A stretch of DNA of 64,000 nt from Actinomyces viscosus (lineage in GTDB: Bacteria > Actinomycetota > Actinomycetes > Actinomycetales > Actinomycetaceae), in assembly GCF_900637975.1 (NCBI RefSeq), contig NZ_LR134477.1:2046001-2110000 (forward strand), read 5' to 3'. This document shows, piece after piece, positions 19,601 through 27,434 of the stretch (its first letter is position 1; each line of letters begins with the position of its first letter). A model generated the notes under the pieces. It saw nothing but the letters and a program-made list of their open reading frames with translations. It did no database searches and was not told where the DNA came from. A program made the translations under genes and the position numbers.

Positions 19601-20273
19601 CGACCTGCCCGAACCCGGTGGCGCCACACCCGACGGCACCGAGCCCAGCGGCGCGGCCCCGGCGTCCGGAGGCGGCACCACCGGGGCCAGGACCTCAGGC
19701 TCGGTGTTCGCCATCCCCCACCTCGCCCTGGCGGTCCGGCTCACCGGGACCTCCACCACGGGGATGGCCCTCGTGCTCGACGACTCCGAGGAGGCCCTGG
19801 CCTCCCCCGACCACGCCGAGGCCTGGCTGACCTGGCTGCGGCTGAGTAACGTCCTCGCCCTGGCCCAGAGCCCCGTGGACATCACCACCACCAGCCGGGC
19901 CCTGGCCGAGCTGCGGGCCCGCGCCGACACCCGGACCACCGTCACCGACGTCGCGGGCAGCCCCGCCACCATGCACGATCTCGGCTGGGACGACGTCGAC
20001 CGGGACCTCACCCCCGCCGCCATCCTCACGCTCCTGCCCCACCTGGCGGCCGCAGGCGTCCCCCACGAGGGCGACGGCGTCGAGCTGGCCGGCGGCATCA
20101 TGACGGACCTGTCCTGGGCCGCGCCCAAGGTCGCCGTCCTGGCCGAGCCGCAGGAGGGCGACGTCGAAGCCCTGACGGCAGACGGTTGGAGAGTCGTCGT
20201 CACCGGGGACGATCCGGCCCGCACCACCGCCGACATCTGCGCGCTCATCCCCGAGCTCCTGGAAGGACACTGA
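13668..20273 (+). CDS. Giant DUF1998 helicase (DruE-like size and layout)
   Basis: 2201 residues from the ATG at 13668, which precedes the first conserved block (SLQAERIRRSIVDYL); the frame is open further left without coding signal. SF2 motifs: TTGTGSGKTES near residue 118, DEFHTYD near 250, then a long insertion with zinc-type cysteine pairs (CRSCG near 525, CPSCG near 640, CGTC near 985). The C-terminal lobe has ATPTLEMGIDIGDL and QRVGRAGRRSG near 1075-1115. Further cysteine pairs follow near 1405 and 1540. A DUF1998-type block, CPCRAEGKDMCPDCLQPH, lies near 1680. Residues about 1735-1870 look like a Vsr/DUF559-like nuclease fold (RPDF, then IFTDGRSYH, then a D-K-R-L-G-Y pattern), with the usual Glu replaced. 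DUF1998 giants occur in Druantia (DruE); DISARM splits similar parts between DrmA and DrmB. It is followed one base later by the UvrD gene. Confidence 0.85.
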   Translation: MTLLLPSLQAERIRRSIVDYLSTTFALTDAEPRRVLADFLEDEKQGVFVGPFVRLRLPYLAASAPAAGPGATSPANQTTPADSPLNWDPGLAPYQHQEDAYRRLTTKAGHRPEPTIVTTGTGSGKTESFLHPVLDHVLRARAQGITGIKALILYPMNALATDQAGRLARLITNDPALAAVRAALYTGDSSAQPRKHVTADSLITDRYVIRDDPPDILLTNYKMLDQLLLRPEDRELWRASAASLTYLVLDEFHTYDSAQGTDVAMLLRRLGLTLRAHLPADDPRQEAFAASPLGPVCPVATSATLGDGADPSRMLAFARDVFGPDLPADAVVTETRADLDQWADAHRRAATAKGLTGLARSLRSLPGENLQALARLAQAASPAPEELLRGVVAHLYDLPEDLEDTLDAAALASALQAHPDVLDLVRAAERSTRLSELAHALLGPAHEPDLARRVLSAILAALSVVRAGLDGRPDRRAVNVEVTLWIREVTRVDRALSSLPAFRWSDAIAEQHQVDEPARPALYCRSCGRSGWGIVLAPTGQQEKEDQSHVRRDRKIGDPRFRALLHAPGEDADYRARLEAGEPAPQAHHPGLRWYSVNSRELLTRRPADDDPEAKEGLILPVLTLTGDERSIAEDSTRDVCPSCGDKDSIRFLGSAVATLLSVSLTTLFGDDALDDADKRALIFTDSVQDAAHRAGFVNQRSHTMSLRSALRGALTAEMPIEEWAEAALDDAQASAFDRYRLVPADLTEHKRFKPYWDPQAPVSGRSRAKPHVRRRLLFDIALEVGLQSTYGRTLEATGSVSVHVRAGEAAALIDLARQALGGGRQGALDGFEDLTDARLLTWVRGTLEHMRRDGAIDHEWLARYKRDDGKRLWIWYKRNRDQGQPAFPTGRAAPAFPQVGGGLDTRKSAFVPAGSSRSWYATWTRKCLDVVPTHAARLACALLAHLAEAEILTATSTDSGGTVYGLPAGRVVISPLGETAGEALLLVCGTCRTQLPAAAATVGQLDGAPCPAAACPGHLEAGPHPAESFYRSMYAGAHVRRVDSHEHTSLLDANERAKVETGFKRPDQLPGDPNVLVATPTLEMGIDIGDLSTVMLGSLPATVASYVQRVGRAGRRSGSALALAYVPGRRNQLPVLDEPTRLLNGSVAPPSTYLGAEEILRRQFLASVIDTLTRENHPAVPSGGHSRATAETALGATGDGSLIATMSERIERDGPLLAQAFTAAFTTRTPALDRLTAWVVQDGGAGPRQMLEQAAAEHRAESERLHRQERQIREALPELTVVADRPNATEEDARALRAAEGAQKAAQTRIFELKQEHWVSALERHGILPNYTLIDDSVRLSARVSWRDPETDEFRTEPCDVERASVHALKEFAPGATFYTRGLEMGIEGIDASDLQDQAQWWLTCEACGYVDVHGPQEHAPAAPPQCPRCGDTAIADVGRARRVMRLTRVFADVSRDDARIGDSSDERIRTHFEVLPLADIDPTRAVRQWSVEASGFGLARYRAMSLRWLNTGRALAGQSVDRVAGIAVASRDFRLCEACGKLDTSTGTSSAREHRPWCRHRSDPVEHAIGVDLMRELSTEALAFVLPLGFATDRVGVESLASAILLGLEITTGGSPDHLGIVGVPHPVAGGAPGETRPALLLHDTVPGGTGYLTDHDDPARLWRLLVRTGQRLATCPCRAEGKDMCPDCLQPHAVSGDVTRAAAFHAIGQLLGLETADTEGQFAGLDPDIPQWTVTDEAVRAGTGESPLEVRFRAALAELMSKEMAVRTISDPSGAPALEIDGGRWRIRPQLDASGTRPDFTCLRPGGRSPIAIFTDGRSYHASRTHNRLADDADKRARLRAAGYRVVSVGVEDLDGPWDPAWLDDNAVARLMNGSLGPARAGSVTEQAVAAWRGGPMALLEAMLLDDSGCPDTGPDPSPEARAMSALADSVWGPLVVGAAQRLPLSENASLHYSPTQEAGADPLWEALRALRPEDDLPEPGGATPDGTEPSGAAPASGGGTTGARTSGSVFAIPHLALAVRLTGTSTTGMALVLDDSEEALASPDHAEAWLTWLRLSNVLALAQSPVDITTTSRALAELRARADTRTTVTDVAGSPATMHDLGWDDVDRDLTPAAILTLLPHLAAAGVPHEGDGVELAGGIMTDLSWAAPKVAVLAEPQEGDVEALTADGWRVVVTGDDPARTTADICALIPELLEGH

Positions 20274-20274
20274 C

Positions 20275-22755
20275 ATGCCCGCGATCCTGTGGCCCAGCAG
20301 CAAGACCAAGGACGCCACCACCAAGGACCCGTCCCTCAGGGCCAAGATCGGGCCGTTCATCACCAAGCTCGCCACCATGACCACGAGCTCGGGTCTGCAC
20401 CTGGAGCACATTCGCGGGGCGCAGGACCGGCGTGTGCGCACCGCGCGCGTCACCGACTCCTACCGGGCCGTCCTGTTCGAGCTGAGCGCCGAGGCCGGGC
20501 CCGTCTACGTCATCCACGGCATCTGGCAGCACGATGAGGCCAACAAGATCGCCGAGTCCGTCACCGTCGGCATCAACCCCTACAACGGGACCACCGAGGT
20601 CACCCACATCAGGGACCTCATCGCCCAGGACGCCGACGCTGTCGAGCAGGCCAGACGCGCCGCCCAGGCCGAGCTCGCCGCCGCCCAGCGCGAGACCGAC
20701 GAGATCGCCCGCGAGACCGCCCGGATCCAGGCGGCCAACGCCGAGGCCCGCCGCCGCAACGAGGAGGCGGCCAAGGCCCCGGCTGCCGGGCCTGCTGCCG
20801 CCCCGGACGCAGGACCTGCCTCGAAGACTGCGGCGGGCCACCGCGGTGAGGACCCCCGCAGTAGGGGCGGGGCTGTTCCTGTGGCCGGCGCCGTCGTCGT
20901 CCCCGGGCGCGACCAGGCACCGAGATGGCCCGAGGGCCTGAGCGTGGAGGTGCTGCGCGACGAGCTCGGTATCGATGTTCGGCTGGGCGCCGCGGCGCTC
21001 GCGGCCACCCGCGAGTCCCAGGTCCTCGACCTGGCCGCCACCGCCCGGGTCGCCTGGCAGGGTGAGGCCCTGCTCAACCTGGCCACCGGCTCGACGATCG
21101 CCGACGTCCGTGAGGACTTCGGGCTGCTGCCCGCCGACGAGGTGGCCTGCGACCCCACCGACGCCGACCTCATCGCCGGCCTGCGCACCCGTGCGGCGCG
21201 CACCACCTTCACCTGGCTGGAGAGCGACGAGGACCTGCGCCGCGCCATCGAGGGGCTCACCTTCGCCGAGTGGCAGCTCTTCCTGCACCCTCAGCAGCGC
21301 GCCCTCGTGGAGCGGCACGCACGTGGCCCCATGCGCATCTCAGGCGGCGCCGGAACCGGCAAGACGGTCGTGGCGGTGCACCGCGCCGTCGAGCTCACCG
21401 AGCGGGATGAGGCCGCGGGGCAGGAGCCTCGGATCCTGCTGACGACCTACACGCGCAACCTCGCCGACGACCTGCGCCGTCAGCTGGCCCAGCTCGCCCC
21501 GGAGCTCGCCTTCACCGAGAAGCTCGGCGAGCCCGGTGTCCTCGTCAGCGGCCTGGACCGGGTCGCGCGCATGATCCTCCAGCGCGCCGGGGACGCCATC
21601 GCCCAGACGGCGCAGCAGGTCATCGGCCAGCCTCGCCGGCAGGTGCTCACCTACCCCCGGGCCGATGTGTGGCAGGAGGTCCTCACCCTCATGGGCGACG
21701 AGCTGCCCGAGGGGCTGCGGTCCGCCGACTTCCTGGAGTCCGAGTACGAGATGATCGTGCTGCCCCAGCGAGTCACCACTCTCCAGCAGTACCTGCGCGT
21801 GCGGCGGCCCGGGCGGGGCGTGGCCCTCGACCGCTCCAAGCGCGCTGCCGTATGGAAGGCTGTTGAACGCTACCGGGACCGCAGCGCAGACCTGGGCGTC
21901 ACCTCTTTCTCCGAGCAGCTCGCCCTGGCTGCCGCCTGGCTGGACCAGCAGGCGGAGCGAGGGGTGCCCCGGCCCTTCCGGCACGTGCTCGTCGACGAGG
22001 CCCAGGACCTGACGCCCGCCCACCTCCAGCTGCTGCGGGCCCTGGTGGAGGCCGGGCCGGATGACCTGTTCCTGGCCGAGGACTCCCACCAGCGGATCTA
22101 CGGCAAGAAGATCACGCTGAGCCACTACGGGATCCAGGTGCGTGGGCGCTCGCGGCGGCTGACCCGCAACTACCGGACCACGCGCCAGAACCTCGACGCG
22201 GCCTTCGGGATCCTCGACCCCGGCGCCTACGAGGACATGGAAGGCCAGGCCGAGGAGCACCGTTACGTCTCGCCGCGCTCGGGGCCCGAGCCCCTGCTCC
22301 TCCATGCCGCCGACCGCGCCGAAGAGCTCAGCAAGGCCGCCGAGCTGCTGAGCCGGTGGCTGGAGCAGGACCGGGACAGTGGGGAGAGCGCTCCGGAGAC
22401 CATCGCCGTCCTCGTACGCGACCGCTACCAGCGCGACGCCGTTGTCAATGGCCTGGCGCAGCACGGGGTGGAGGTGCGCGCCGTGGATCGTGAGGCGGCC
22501 GGCCGTGGCCGACCGGTGGTGATGACGATGCACCGGGCCAAGGGGTTGGAGTTCCGCAAGGTCCTGCTCTTCGACGTCTCACGCAGCGCGATCCCCCGGT
22601 CGCTGCGGGACCAGGAGTACTCCGAGGCCGATGGCGCGGACGCCCTGCTGCGGGAGCGCTCGCTGCTGTACGTGGCCGCGACCCGTGCCAGGGACCAGCT
22701 CGCCATCTCCTGGGCCGGTGAGGCCAGCCCCCTCATCACCGCCCTCACGCAGTAG
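20275..22755 (+). CDS. UvrD/Rep-type helicase with N-terminal RelE-like domain
   Basis: 826 residues, starting one base after the stop of the DUF1998 gene with GGAAGGA upstream, so the two are co-translated. Residues 1 to about 105 resemble a RelE/ParE fold: LRAKIGPFITKL, RVRTARVTDSYRAVLFEL and HGIWQHDEANKIA. A coiled, Ala/Arg-rich segment and a linker follow. The SF1A helicase occupies about 340-826: GGAGTGKTVVAVHR, VLVDEAQDLTP, TRNYRTTRQN, TMHRAKGLEFRKVLLFD and LYVAATRARDQLAISW. Family members translocate 3'-5' on DNA. No RecB-like nuclease domain is apparent. The RelE-like part may be an RNase-type effector or a nucleic-acid-binding module; catalytic residues cannot be assigned from sequence alone. 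Confidence 0.87.
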   Translation: MPAILWPSSKTKDATTKDPSLRAKIGPFITKLATMTTSSGLHLEHIRGAQDRRVRTARVTDSYRAVLFELSAEAGPVYVIHGIWQHDEANKIAESVTVGINPYNGTTEVTHIRDLIAQDADAVEQARRAAQAELAAAQRETDEIARETARIQAANAEARRRNEEAAKAPAAGPAAAPDAGPASKTAAGHRGEDPRSRGGAVPVAGAVVVPGRDQAPRWPEGLSVEVLRDELGIDVRLGAAALAATRESQVLDLAATARVAWQGEALLNLATGSTIADVREDFGLLPADEVACDPTDADLIAGLRTRAARTTFTWLESDEDLRRAIEGLTFAEWQLFLHPQQRALVERHARGPMRISGGAGTGKTVVAVHRAVELTERDEAAGQEPRILLTTYTRNLADDLRRQLAQLAPELAFTEKLGEPGVLVSGLDRVARMILQRAGDAIAQTAQQVIGQPRRQVLTYPRADVWQEVLTLMGDELPEGLRSADFLESEYEMIVLPQRVTTLQQYLRVRRPGRGVALDRSKRAAVWKAVERYRDRSADLGVTSFSEQLALAAAWLDQQAERGVPRPFRHVLVDEAQDLTPAHLQLLRALVEAGPDDLFLAEDSHQRIYGKKITLSHYGIQVRGRSRRLTRNYRTTRQNLDAAFGILDPGAYEDMEGQAEEHRYVSPRSGPEPLLLHAADRAEELSKAAELLSRWLEQDRDSGESAPETIAVLVRDRYQRDAVVNGLAQHGVEVRAVDREAAGRGRPVVMTMHRAKGLEFRKVLLFDVSRSAIPRSLRDQEYSEADGADALLRERSLLYVAATRARDQLAISWAGEASPLITALTQ

Positions 22756-22771
22756 GCCCTGCCTCCTCGCC

Positions 22772-23055
22772 TCCGCGCGCTACGGGACTCCGCTCTGCGA
22801 TCCGTTGCGAGGACACCAAGCCACCCGTACGCCAAGCGATCCGCCGAGGCAGACGCGCCGGCGGGACATCAACGCAAAAGTGTCCGCCAGGGACGACTTT
22901 GACGGAGGCACCTTCAAGGGGCTCTCGCATCTGCGCTGGTCAGAGCGTTTTGGGCCAGCGGCGCCGGCCCGCGGCGGCTTCAAAGTCGTCCCTGACGGAC
23001 AAAACCGCCCCCACAACCCCCACGAACAGCCACCCCGCGCACCCCAGAGGCCACC
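22772..23055. repeat. Right flanking direct repeat of the defence island
   Basis: Direct repeat of 819-1117, beginning 17 bp after the UvrD stop. It contains the second 121-bp inverted-repeat element (22881-23001), with the 17-mer tctgcgctggtcagagc at 22930-22946. The inner hairpin has one mismatch here. The C-rich tail is duplicated again at about 23093-23118. The rest of the 776-bp gap to the DUF3073 gene (23056-23531) has no convincing gene. Confidence 0.8.
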
Positions 23056-23531
23056 GACTGAGACGCTGTGGACGTCGATCACGTTGCGAGCCGCCCCGCA
23101 CACCCCAGAGGCCACCGCCCCACTCACCACCGAGCACCGTCCCGCACCGCAGGAAGGCAGTTCATGGGCCTCGCCGTTATGTACGCCTCGGGCGAAGCGC
23201 GGCCGAGCACCCCCGGCGCTCGGCACCCCACCCCCTTACCCCTTCCCCAGGGACCATCCGGGGCAGCGGCACCGACGCCTCTGGAGGGGCTTCGGGCGAC
23301 TCTTGGGCAGCATCCGCGGGGTTGCTGTAGGTCTACCGAGGATGGACTGAGCACCCCCTGAGGGCTTCTTGGACTGCCTGTCCCATATGTGGGGTGTGCG
23401 TCACCACGATTCGCATCCGGTGTCCGAATGGTGTTCGTGCGCATTGACGTTGTACGGTTGGCCCACGACATATTTGACCAGGAAGAGCGCGCCCACGTGC
23501 GCGCCGTGACACGTTGGAGGGGGTCGAGCCT

Positions 23532-23735
23532 ATGGGGCGCGGCCGTCAGAAGGCCAAGGCAACCAAGGTTGCCCGTAAGCTCAAGTACTTCAGCCCGGAG
23601 ACCGACTACAAGGCTCTGGAGCGGGAGCTCGTCTCAGCATCCTCGGGATCTGAGCCTGATGACGAGATCGACTACGAGGAACTGGCCGCCAAGTATGCCG
23701 TCGACGATGATGACTGGGACGAGGGCGGCAAGTAG
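23532..23735 (+). CDS. DUF3073 protein
   Basis: 67 residues beginning MGRGRQKAKATKVARKLKY, with an acidic C-terminus (ELAAKYAVDDDDWDEGG). This is the conserved small actinobacterial DUF3073 family, typically found near purM and purF as here. Function is unknown. The ATG at 23532 has GGAGGGGG about eight bases upstream; an in-frame ATG at 23514 lacks such a site. The gene is convergent with purM. Confidence 0.9.
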   Translation: MGRGRQKAKATKVARKLKYFSPETDYKALERELVSASSGSEPDDEIDYEELAAKYAVDDDDWDEGGK

Positions 23736-23976
23736 CCCCACCCCCAGTCGAGGAGGGCCGGAGGGACGCACCTACCGGCCCTTCCGCGCGCCTACCAGCG
23801 CGTGAGTCGAGGCCGTCAGGCAGCCATCCGTGTCACTCTCGGCGACTCTTCACTCCTGACTCGATCAACCTGCGTCGCATCGACCCAGGTCAGGGTCGTG
23901 CTGTCCTCGCGCAGGGCACCAGGGCCGGCCTCAGCGGGATTGAATAGTCGCCAAGCGTGACACTTAACGGCGCAAA

Positions 23977-24006
23977 GGCCCCGTCGGACACGTGTCCGAC
24001 GGGGCC
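23977..24006 (-). terminator. Perfect 30-bp palindrome after purM
   Basis: The two 15-base arms, GGCCCCGTCGGACAC and GTGTCCGACGGGGCC, are exact complements with no loop bases between them. It lies 14 bp beyond the purM stop and is followed on the minus strand by only three T residues. It could also stop transcripts arriving from DUF3073. The other bases of the 285-bp gap 23736-24020 show nothing notable. Confidence 0.75.
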
Positions 24007-24020
24007 TCGCCGCAGCGGCC

Positions 24021-25166
24021 TCAGGCGGTCCGGTAGCCGCCGTGGATGTCGACGGCGCCGCCATCAACTCCCTTGGTGCCGGAGACGACGCGGTCCCGAG
24101 CCTCGTACGTGGCGGCCTCGTGCACGTCGCCGAGCACCCAGGCGGGAATATCGGACCCCTCGGCGACCCGCAGGACGGCGTCGACCGCGGCGGGGTCGAC
24201 CACGGCCACCATCCCCACCCCGAGATTGAGGGTGCCCTCCAGGTCCTCCCACGGCACCGAGCCCAGCTCGCGCACGGTGGAGAAGACCGGCGGCACCGTC
24301 CAGGAGGCCCGGTCGACGTCGGCGATGAGCCCGGCCGGCAGGACGCGGGCGACGTTGGCGGCCAGTCCCCCGCCGGTGATGTGGGACAGGGCGTGGACCG
24401 GCCCCGGGGCCGCCGGCGAGGACAGGGTCTCCAGCATGGCCAGGCACACGCGCGCGTACAGGCGCGTGGGCTCGAGCAGCTCCTCGCCCAGGGTGCGTCC
24501 GAACTCGGGGACCTCGCGCTCCAGCCCCCAGCCGGCGTGCTCGACGACGCGGCGCACCAGCGAGTAGCCGTTGGAGTGCAGTCCGGAGGCGCCCAGGGCG
24601 ACCAGGACGTCACCGGCTCGCACCTTCTCGGCGCCCAGCATGCGGTCAGCCTCAACAACGCCGGTGGCGGCGCCGGCGACGTCGTACTCATCGGGGGCCA
24701 TGAGTCCGGGGTGCTCGGCGGTCTCCCCTCCCAGCAGCGGCGTGCCGACGGCGGCGCAGGCCTGGGCGACGCCGCGCACGATGTCCGCGATCCGCTCGGG
24801 GACGACGTGCCCGCAGGCGATGTAGTCGGTCATGAGCAGGGGGCGGGCCCCGACCACGACGATGTCGTCGACGACCATGCCCACCAGGTCCTGGCCGATC
24901 GTGTCGTGGATGTCGAGGGCCTGGGCGATGGCGACCTTGGTACCCACGCCGTCGGTGGAGGTGGCCAGCAGGGGGCGGCGGTAGTCGCGCAGCTCGGAGA
25001 CGTCCACGAGCCCGGCGAAGCCCCCGACGCCGCCGACGACGGCCGGCGTCATGGTCGCGGCCACGGCGTCCTTCATGAGCGCGACGGCCCGGTCCCCGGC
25101 GGCGGTGTCGACGCCGGCGGCGGCGTAGGTGATTCCCGGGGCGGTCTGGTCGGGCTGCTGACTCAT
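24021..25166 (-). CDS. purM: Phosphoribosylformylglycinamidine cyclo-ligase
   Basis: AIR synthetase closes FGAM to aminoimidazole ribotide with ATP, the fifth step of purine synthesis. 381 residues, normal to slightly long for PurM. Recognisable blocks are YAAAGVDTAAGDRAVALMK, ATSTDGVGTKVAIAQALD, GMVVDDIVVVGARPLLMTDY and LLGGETAEHPG. The ATG at 25166 is preceded by AAGGAG at a good distance; an upstream in-frame start at 25196 is not supported. It lies 177 bp downstream of purF in the same direction, the usual actinobacterial order. Confidence 0.96.
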   Translation of the reverse strand: MSQQPDQTAPGITYAAAGVDTAAGDRAVALMKDAVAATMTPAVVGGVGGFAGLVDVSELRDYRRPLLATSTDGVGTKVAIAQALDIHDTIGQDLVGMVVDDIVVVGARPLLMTDYIACGHVVPERIADIVRGVAQACAAVGTPLLGGETAEHPGLMAPDEYDVAGAATGVVEADRMLGAEKVRAGDVLVALGASGLHSNGYSLVRRVVEHAGWGLEREVPEFGRTLGEELLEPTRLYARVCLAMLETLSSPAAPGPVHALSHITGGGLAANVARVLPAGLIADVDRASWTVPPVFSTVRELGSVPWEDLEGTLNLGVGMVAVVDPAAVDAVLRVAEGSDIPAWVLGDVHEAATYEARDRVVSGTKGVDGGAVDIHGGYRTA

Positions 25167-25343
25167 GTGGTGGCTCCTTGGGGGCTCGGGTCTCAAAGGC
25201 GGGTGGGTGACGGTTGGCAGGCGGTTGGCAGGCGGAGGCTGGCTGGTTCGCTGGCGAGGACGAAGACGGTCCGGCGGGCGACGACGGCTCGGCCGGCATG
25301 ACCGGGCACGGCCGGCCGGGGCTCGGCCGACGCCGGGCCCGGG

Positions 25344-27236
25344 CTACGACGTCGTCGAGCCCAGGGGGCTGCCGGAGGCCAGGTCCGGTCGGGTGATGCT
25401 GCCCAGCGGCACGGTGCGCTCGGCGTCGTCGGACTGCTCGCCGCGGCGCCGCCCCCGGTAGGCGGCCGGCACGCGGCGCACCGGGATGGCGGCGGACTTC
25501 AGGCTGCGCACGGGCGGCGGGATCGGGTAGTCGCCGGTGAAGCAGGCCAGGCACAGGTCGTCGGCCTGCTGACCGCTGGCGGCCACCATGCCCTCCACGG
25601 ACAGGAAGCCCAGGGAGTCGGCCCCGATGGACTCGCCGATCTCCTCCACGCTCATGCCGGTGGCGATGAGCTCGGCGCGGGTGGCGAAGTCGATGCCGTA
25701 GAAGCAGGGCCACATGACCGGCGGGGAGGAGATGCGCACGTGGACCTCGGCGGCGCCGGCCTCGCGCAGCATCCGCACCAGGGCCCGCTGGGTGTTGCCG
25801 CGCACGATGGAGTCGTCGACGACGACGAGGCGCTTGCCCTCGATGACCTCGCGCAGGGGGTTGAGCTTGAGGCGGATGCCGAGCTGGCGCAGGGTCTGGG
25901 TGGGCTGGATGAAGGTGCGCCCCACGTAGGCGTTCTTCACCAGGCCCTGCCCGTAGGGGATGCCGGAGGCCTGGGCGTAGCCGATGGCGGCCGGGGTGCC
26001 CGACTCGGGGGTGGCGATGACGAGGTCGGCCTCGACCGGGTGCTCGCGGGCCAGGGCGGCGCCCATCTCGTTGCGCGAGGCGATGACGCTGCGCCCGGCG
26101 ATGCGAGTGTCGGGGCGGGCCAGGTAGACGTACTCGAAGACGCAGCCGGCGCGGCGGGCAGTGGCGAAGCGCGAGGAGCGCACGCCGTCCTCGTCGATCT
26201 CGATGAGCTCGCCGGGCTCGACCTCGCGCACGAAGGTGGCGCCGACGATGTCCAGGGCGGCGGTCTCGGAGGCCACGGCCCAGCCGTTGCCCAGGCGCCC
26301 GAGCACCAGGGGGCGCACCCCGTGGGGGTCGCGGGCGGCGTAGAGGGTGCGCTCGTCCATGAAGACCAGGGAGAAGGCGCCGCGCAGCATGGGCAGGACA
26401 CGGCGGGCGGCCTGGGGCACGCTCAGGGGGGCCGGCGCGGAGTAGGCGGCGTCGAGCTCGGCGTCGTCGGTGATGCCGGAGGTGAGGATGTCGGCGGCCG
26501 AGTCCCAGCCCTCCAGGGCGCCGCGCTCGGAGATGAGGTTGAGCAGGGCGGCCAGGACCGCGGTGTCCGTGGAGGAGCCGCGGCCCAGCTCGCCACTGAG
26601 GTCCTCCCCGGAGGTGGCGTGCACGGCGTCCATGAGCTCACGGGTGTTGGTGAGGTTGCCGTTGTGCGCAAGGGCGAGGGTGGAGCCGGCGGCGGGACCG
26701 AGCATCGGCTGGGCGTTCTCCCAGGTGGTGGCGCCCTGGGTGGCGTAGCGGACGTGACCGACGGCCATGTGCCCGGTGAGGTTGGACAGGGCCTGGTCGT
26801 CGAAGACCTGGGAGACCAGGCCGAGGTCCTTGTAGACGAGGATCTGGGAGCCGTTGGAGGTGGCGATGCCGGCCGCCTCCTGGCCGCGGTGCTGGAGGGC
26901 GTACAGGCCGAAGTAGGTCAGGCGGGAGACCTCCTCGCCGGGGGCCCACACGCCGAAGACGCCGCACTCCTCGCGCGGCTCAGGCTCGAGCTCGTCGGAG
27001 TGGTCGTCGGGCAGGGCCGTCAGGCTGGGGGCGACCTCAGGTGACGCAGAGGGTGCAGAGGGCGTGGAGGCCGCAGGGGCCGCGGCCACAGGCGCCGAGG
27101 GGGCCATAGGGGCCGCGAGGTCGGCCGGGCCGGGCCGGCGGCTGGGCTCGAAGGAGCCCGCCCGGGGGGCGTGGCGGGCGTCGTCGGGGTGGTCAGAGGT
27201 GGTCTGCGTGGGATTCTCACCGGTGCGCACGGGCAC
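25344..27236 (-). CDS. purF: Amidophosphoribosyltransferase
   Basis: Catalyses the first committed step of purine synthesis, transferring glutamine amide nitrogen to PRPP. The Ntn-type glutaminase begins at EECGVFGVWAPG, where the Cys is the nucleophile exposed after processing in the family. LQHRGQEAAGI and the PRPP loop VVDDSIVRGNTQRALVRML follow. The predicted protein is 630 residues, over 100 more than usual. About 90 residues rich in Ala/Pro/Ser precede the catalytic Cys, and a short basic tail follows. The GTG at 27236 is the longest start and lacks a clear ribosome-binding site, so a later start may be used. Confidence 0.94.
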   Translation of the reverse strand: MPVRTGENPTQTTSDHPDDARHAPRAGSFEPSRRPGPADLAAPMAPSAPVAAAPAASTPSAPSASPEVAPSLTALPDDHSDELEPEPREECGVFGVWAPGEEVSRLTYFGLYALQHRGQEAAGIATSNGSQILVYKDLGLVSQVFDDQALSNLTGHMAVGHVRYATQGATTWENAQPMLGPAAGSTLALAHNGNLTNTRELMDAVHATSGEDLSGELGRGSSTDTAVLAALLNLISERGALEGWDSAADILTSGITDDAELDAAYSAPAPLSVPQAARRVLPMLRGAFSLVFMDERTLYAARDPHGVRPLVLGRLGNGWAVASETAALDIVGATFVREVEPGELIEIDEDGVRSSRFATARRAGCVFEYVYLARPDTRIAGRSVIASRNEMGAALAREHPVEADLVIATPESGTPAAIGYAQASGIPYGQGLVKNAYVGRTFIQPTQTLRQLGIRLKLNPLREVIEGKRLVVVDDSIVRGNTQRALVRMLREAGAAEVHVRISSPPVMWPCFYGIDFATRAELIATGMSVEEIGESIGADSLGFLSVEGMVAASGQQADDLCLACFTGDYPIPPPVRSLKSAAIPVRRVPAAYRGRRRGEQSDDAERTVPLGSITRPDLASGSPLGSTTS

Positions 27237-27434
27237 AGTCTTTCATGGCCCGCGGTCCTCTGCCCATCGGCGGGGGCCGGAGCCGGCCCGCTGACCCGCC
27301 GTCGAGGGGTGGGATGCTGCGGTTTTGGAGGTTGTCGAAGTCAGGACCCACCGAAGTCTGAAGGTTCCCGGAGGGACTTTCCCTCCCTCCCCGGCCGGAG
27401 CGAGACGGGGCGGGACACTGGTTAGGCTTCGGGC

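Noticed and set aside
24042..25301. 419-residue plus-strand frame over purM, and a similar frame over purF
   Set aside because: Antisense shadows with Gly/Val/Asp bias only.
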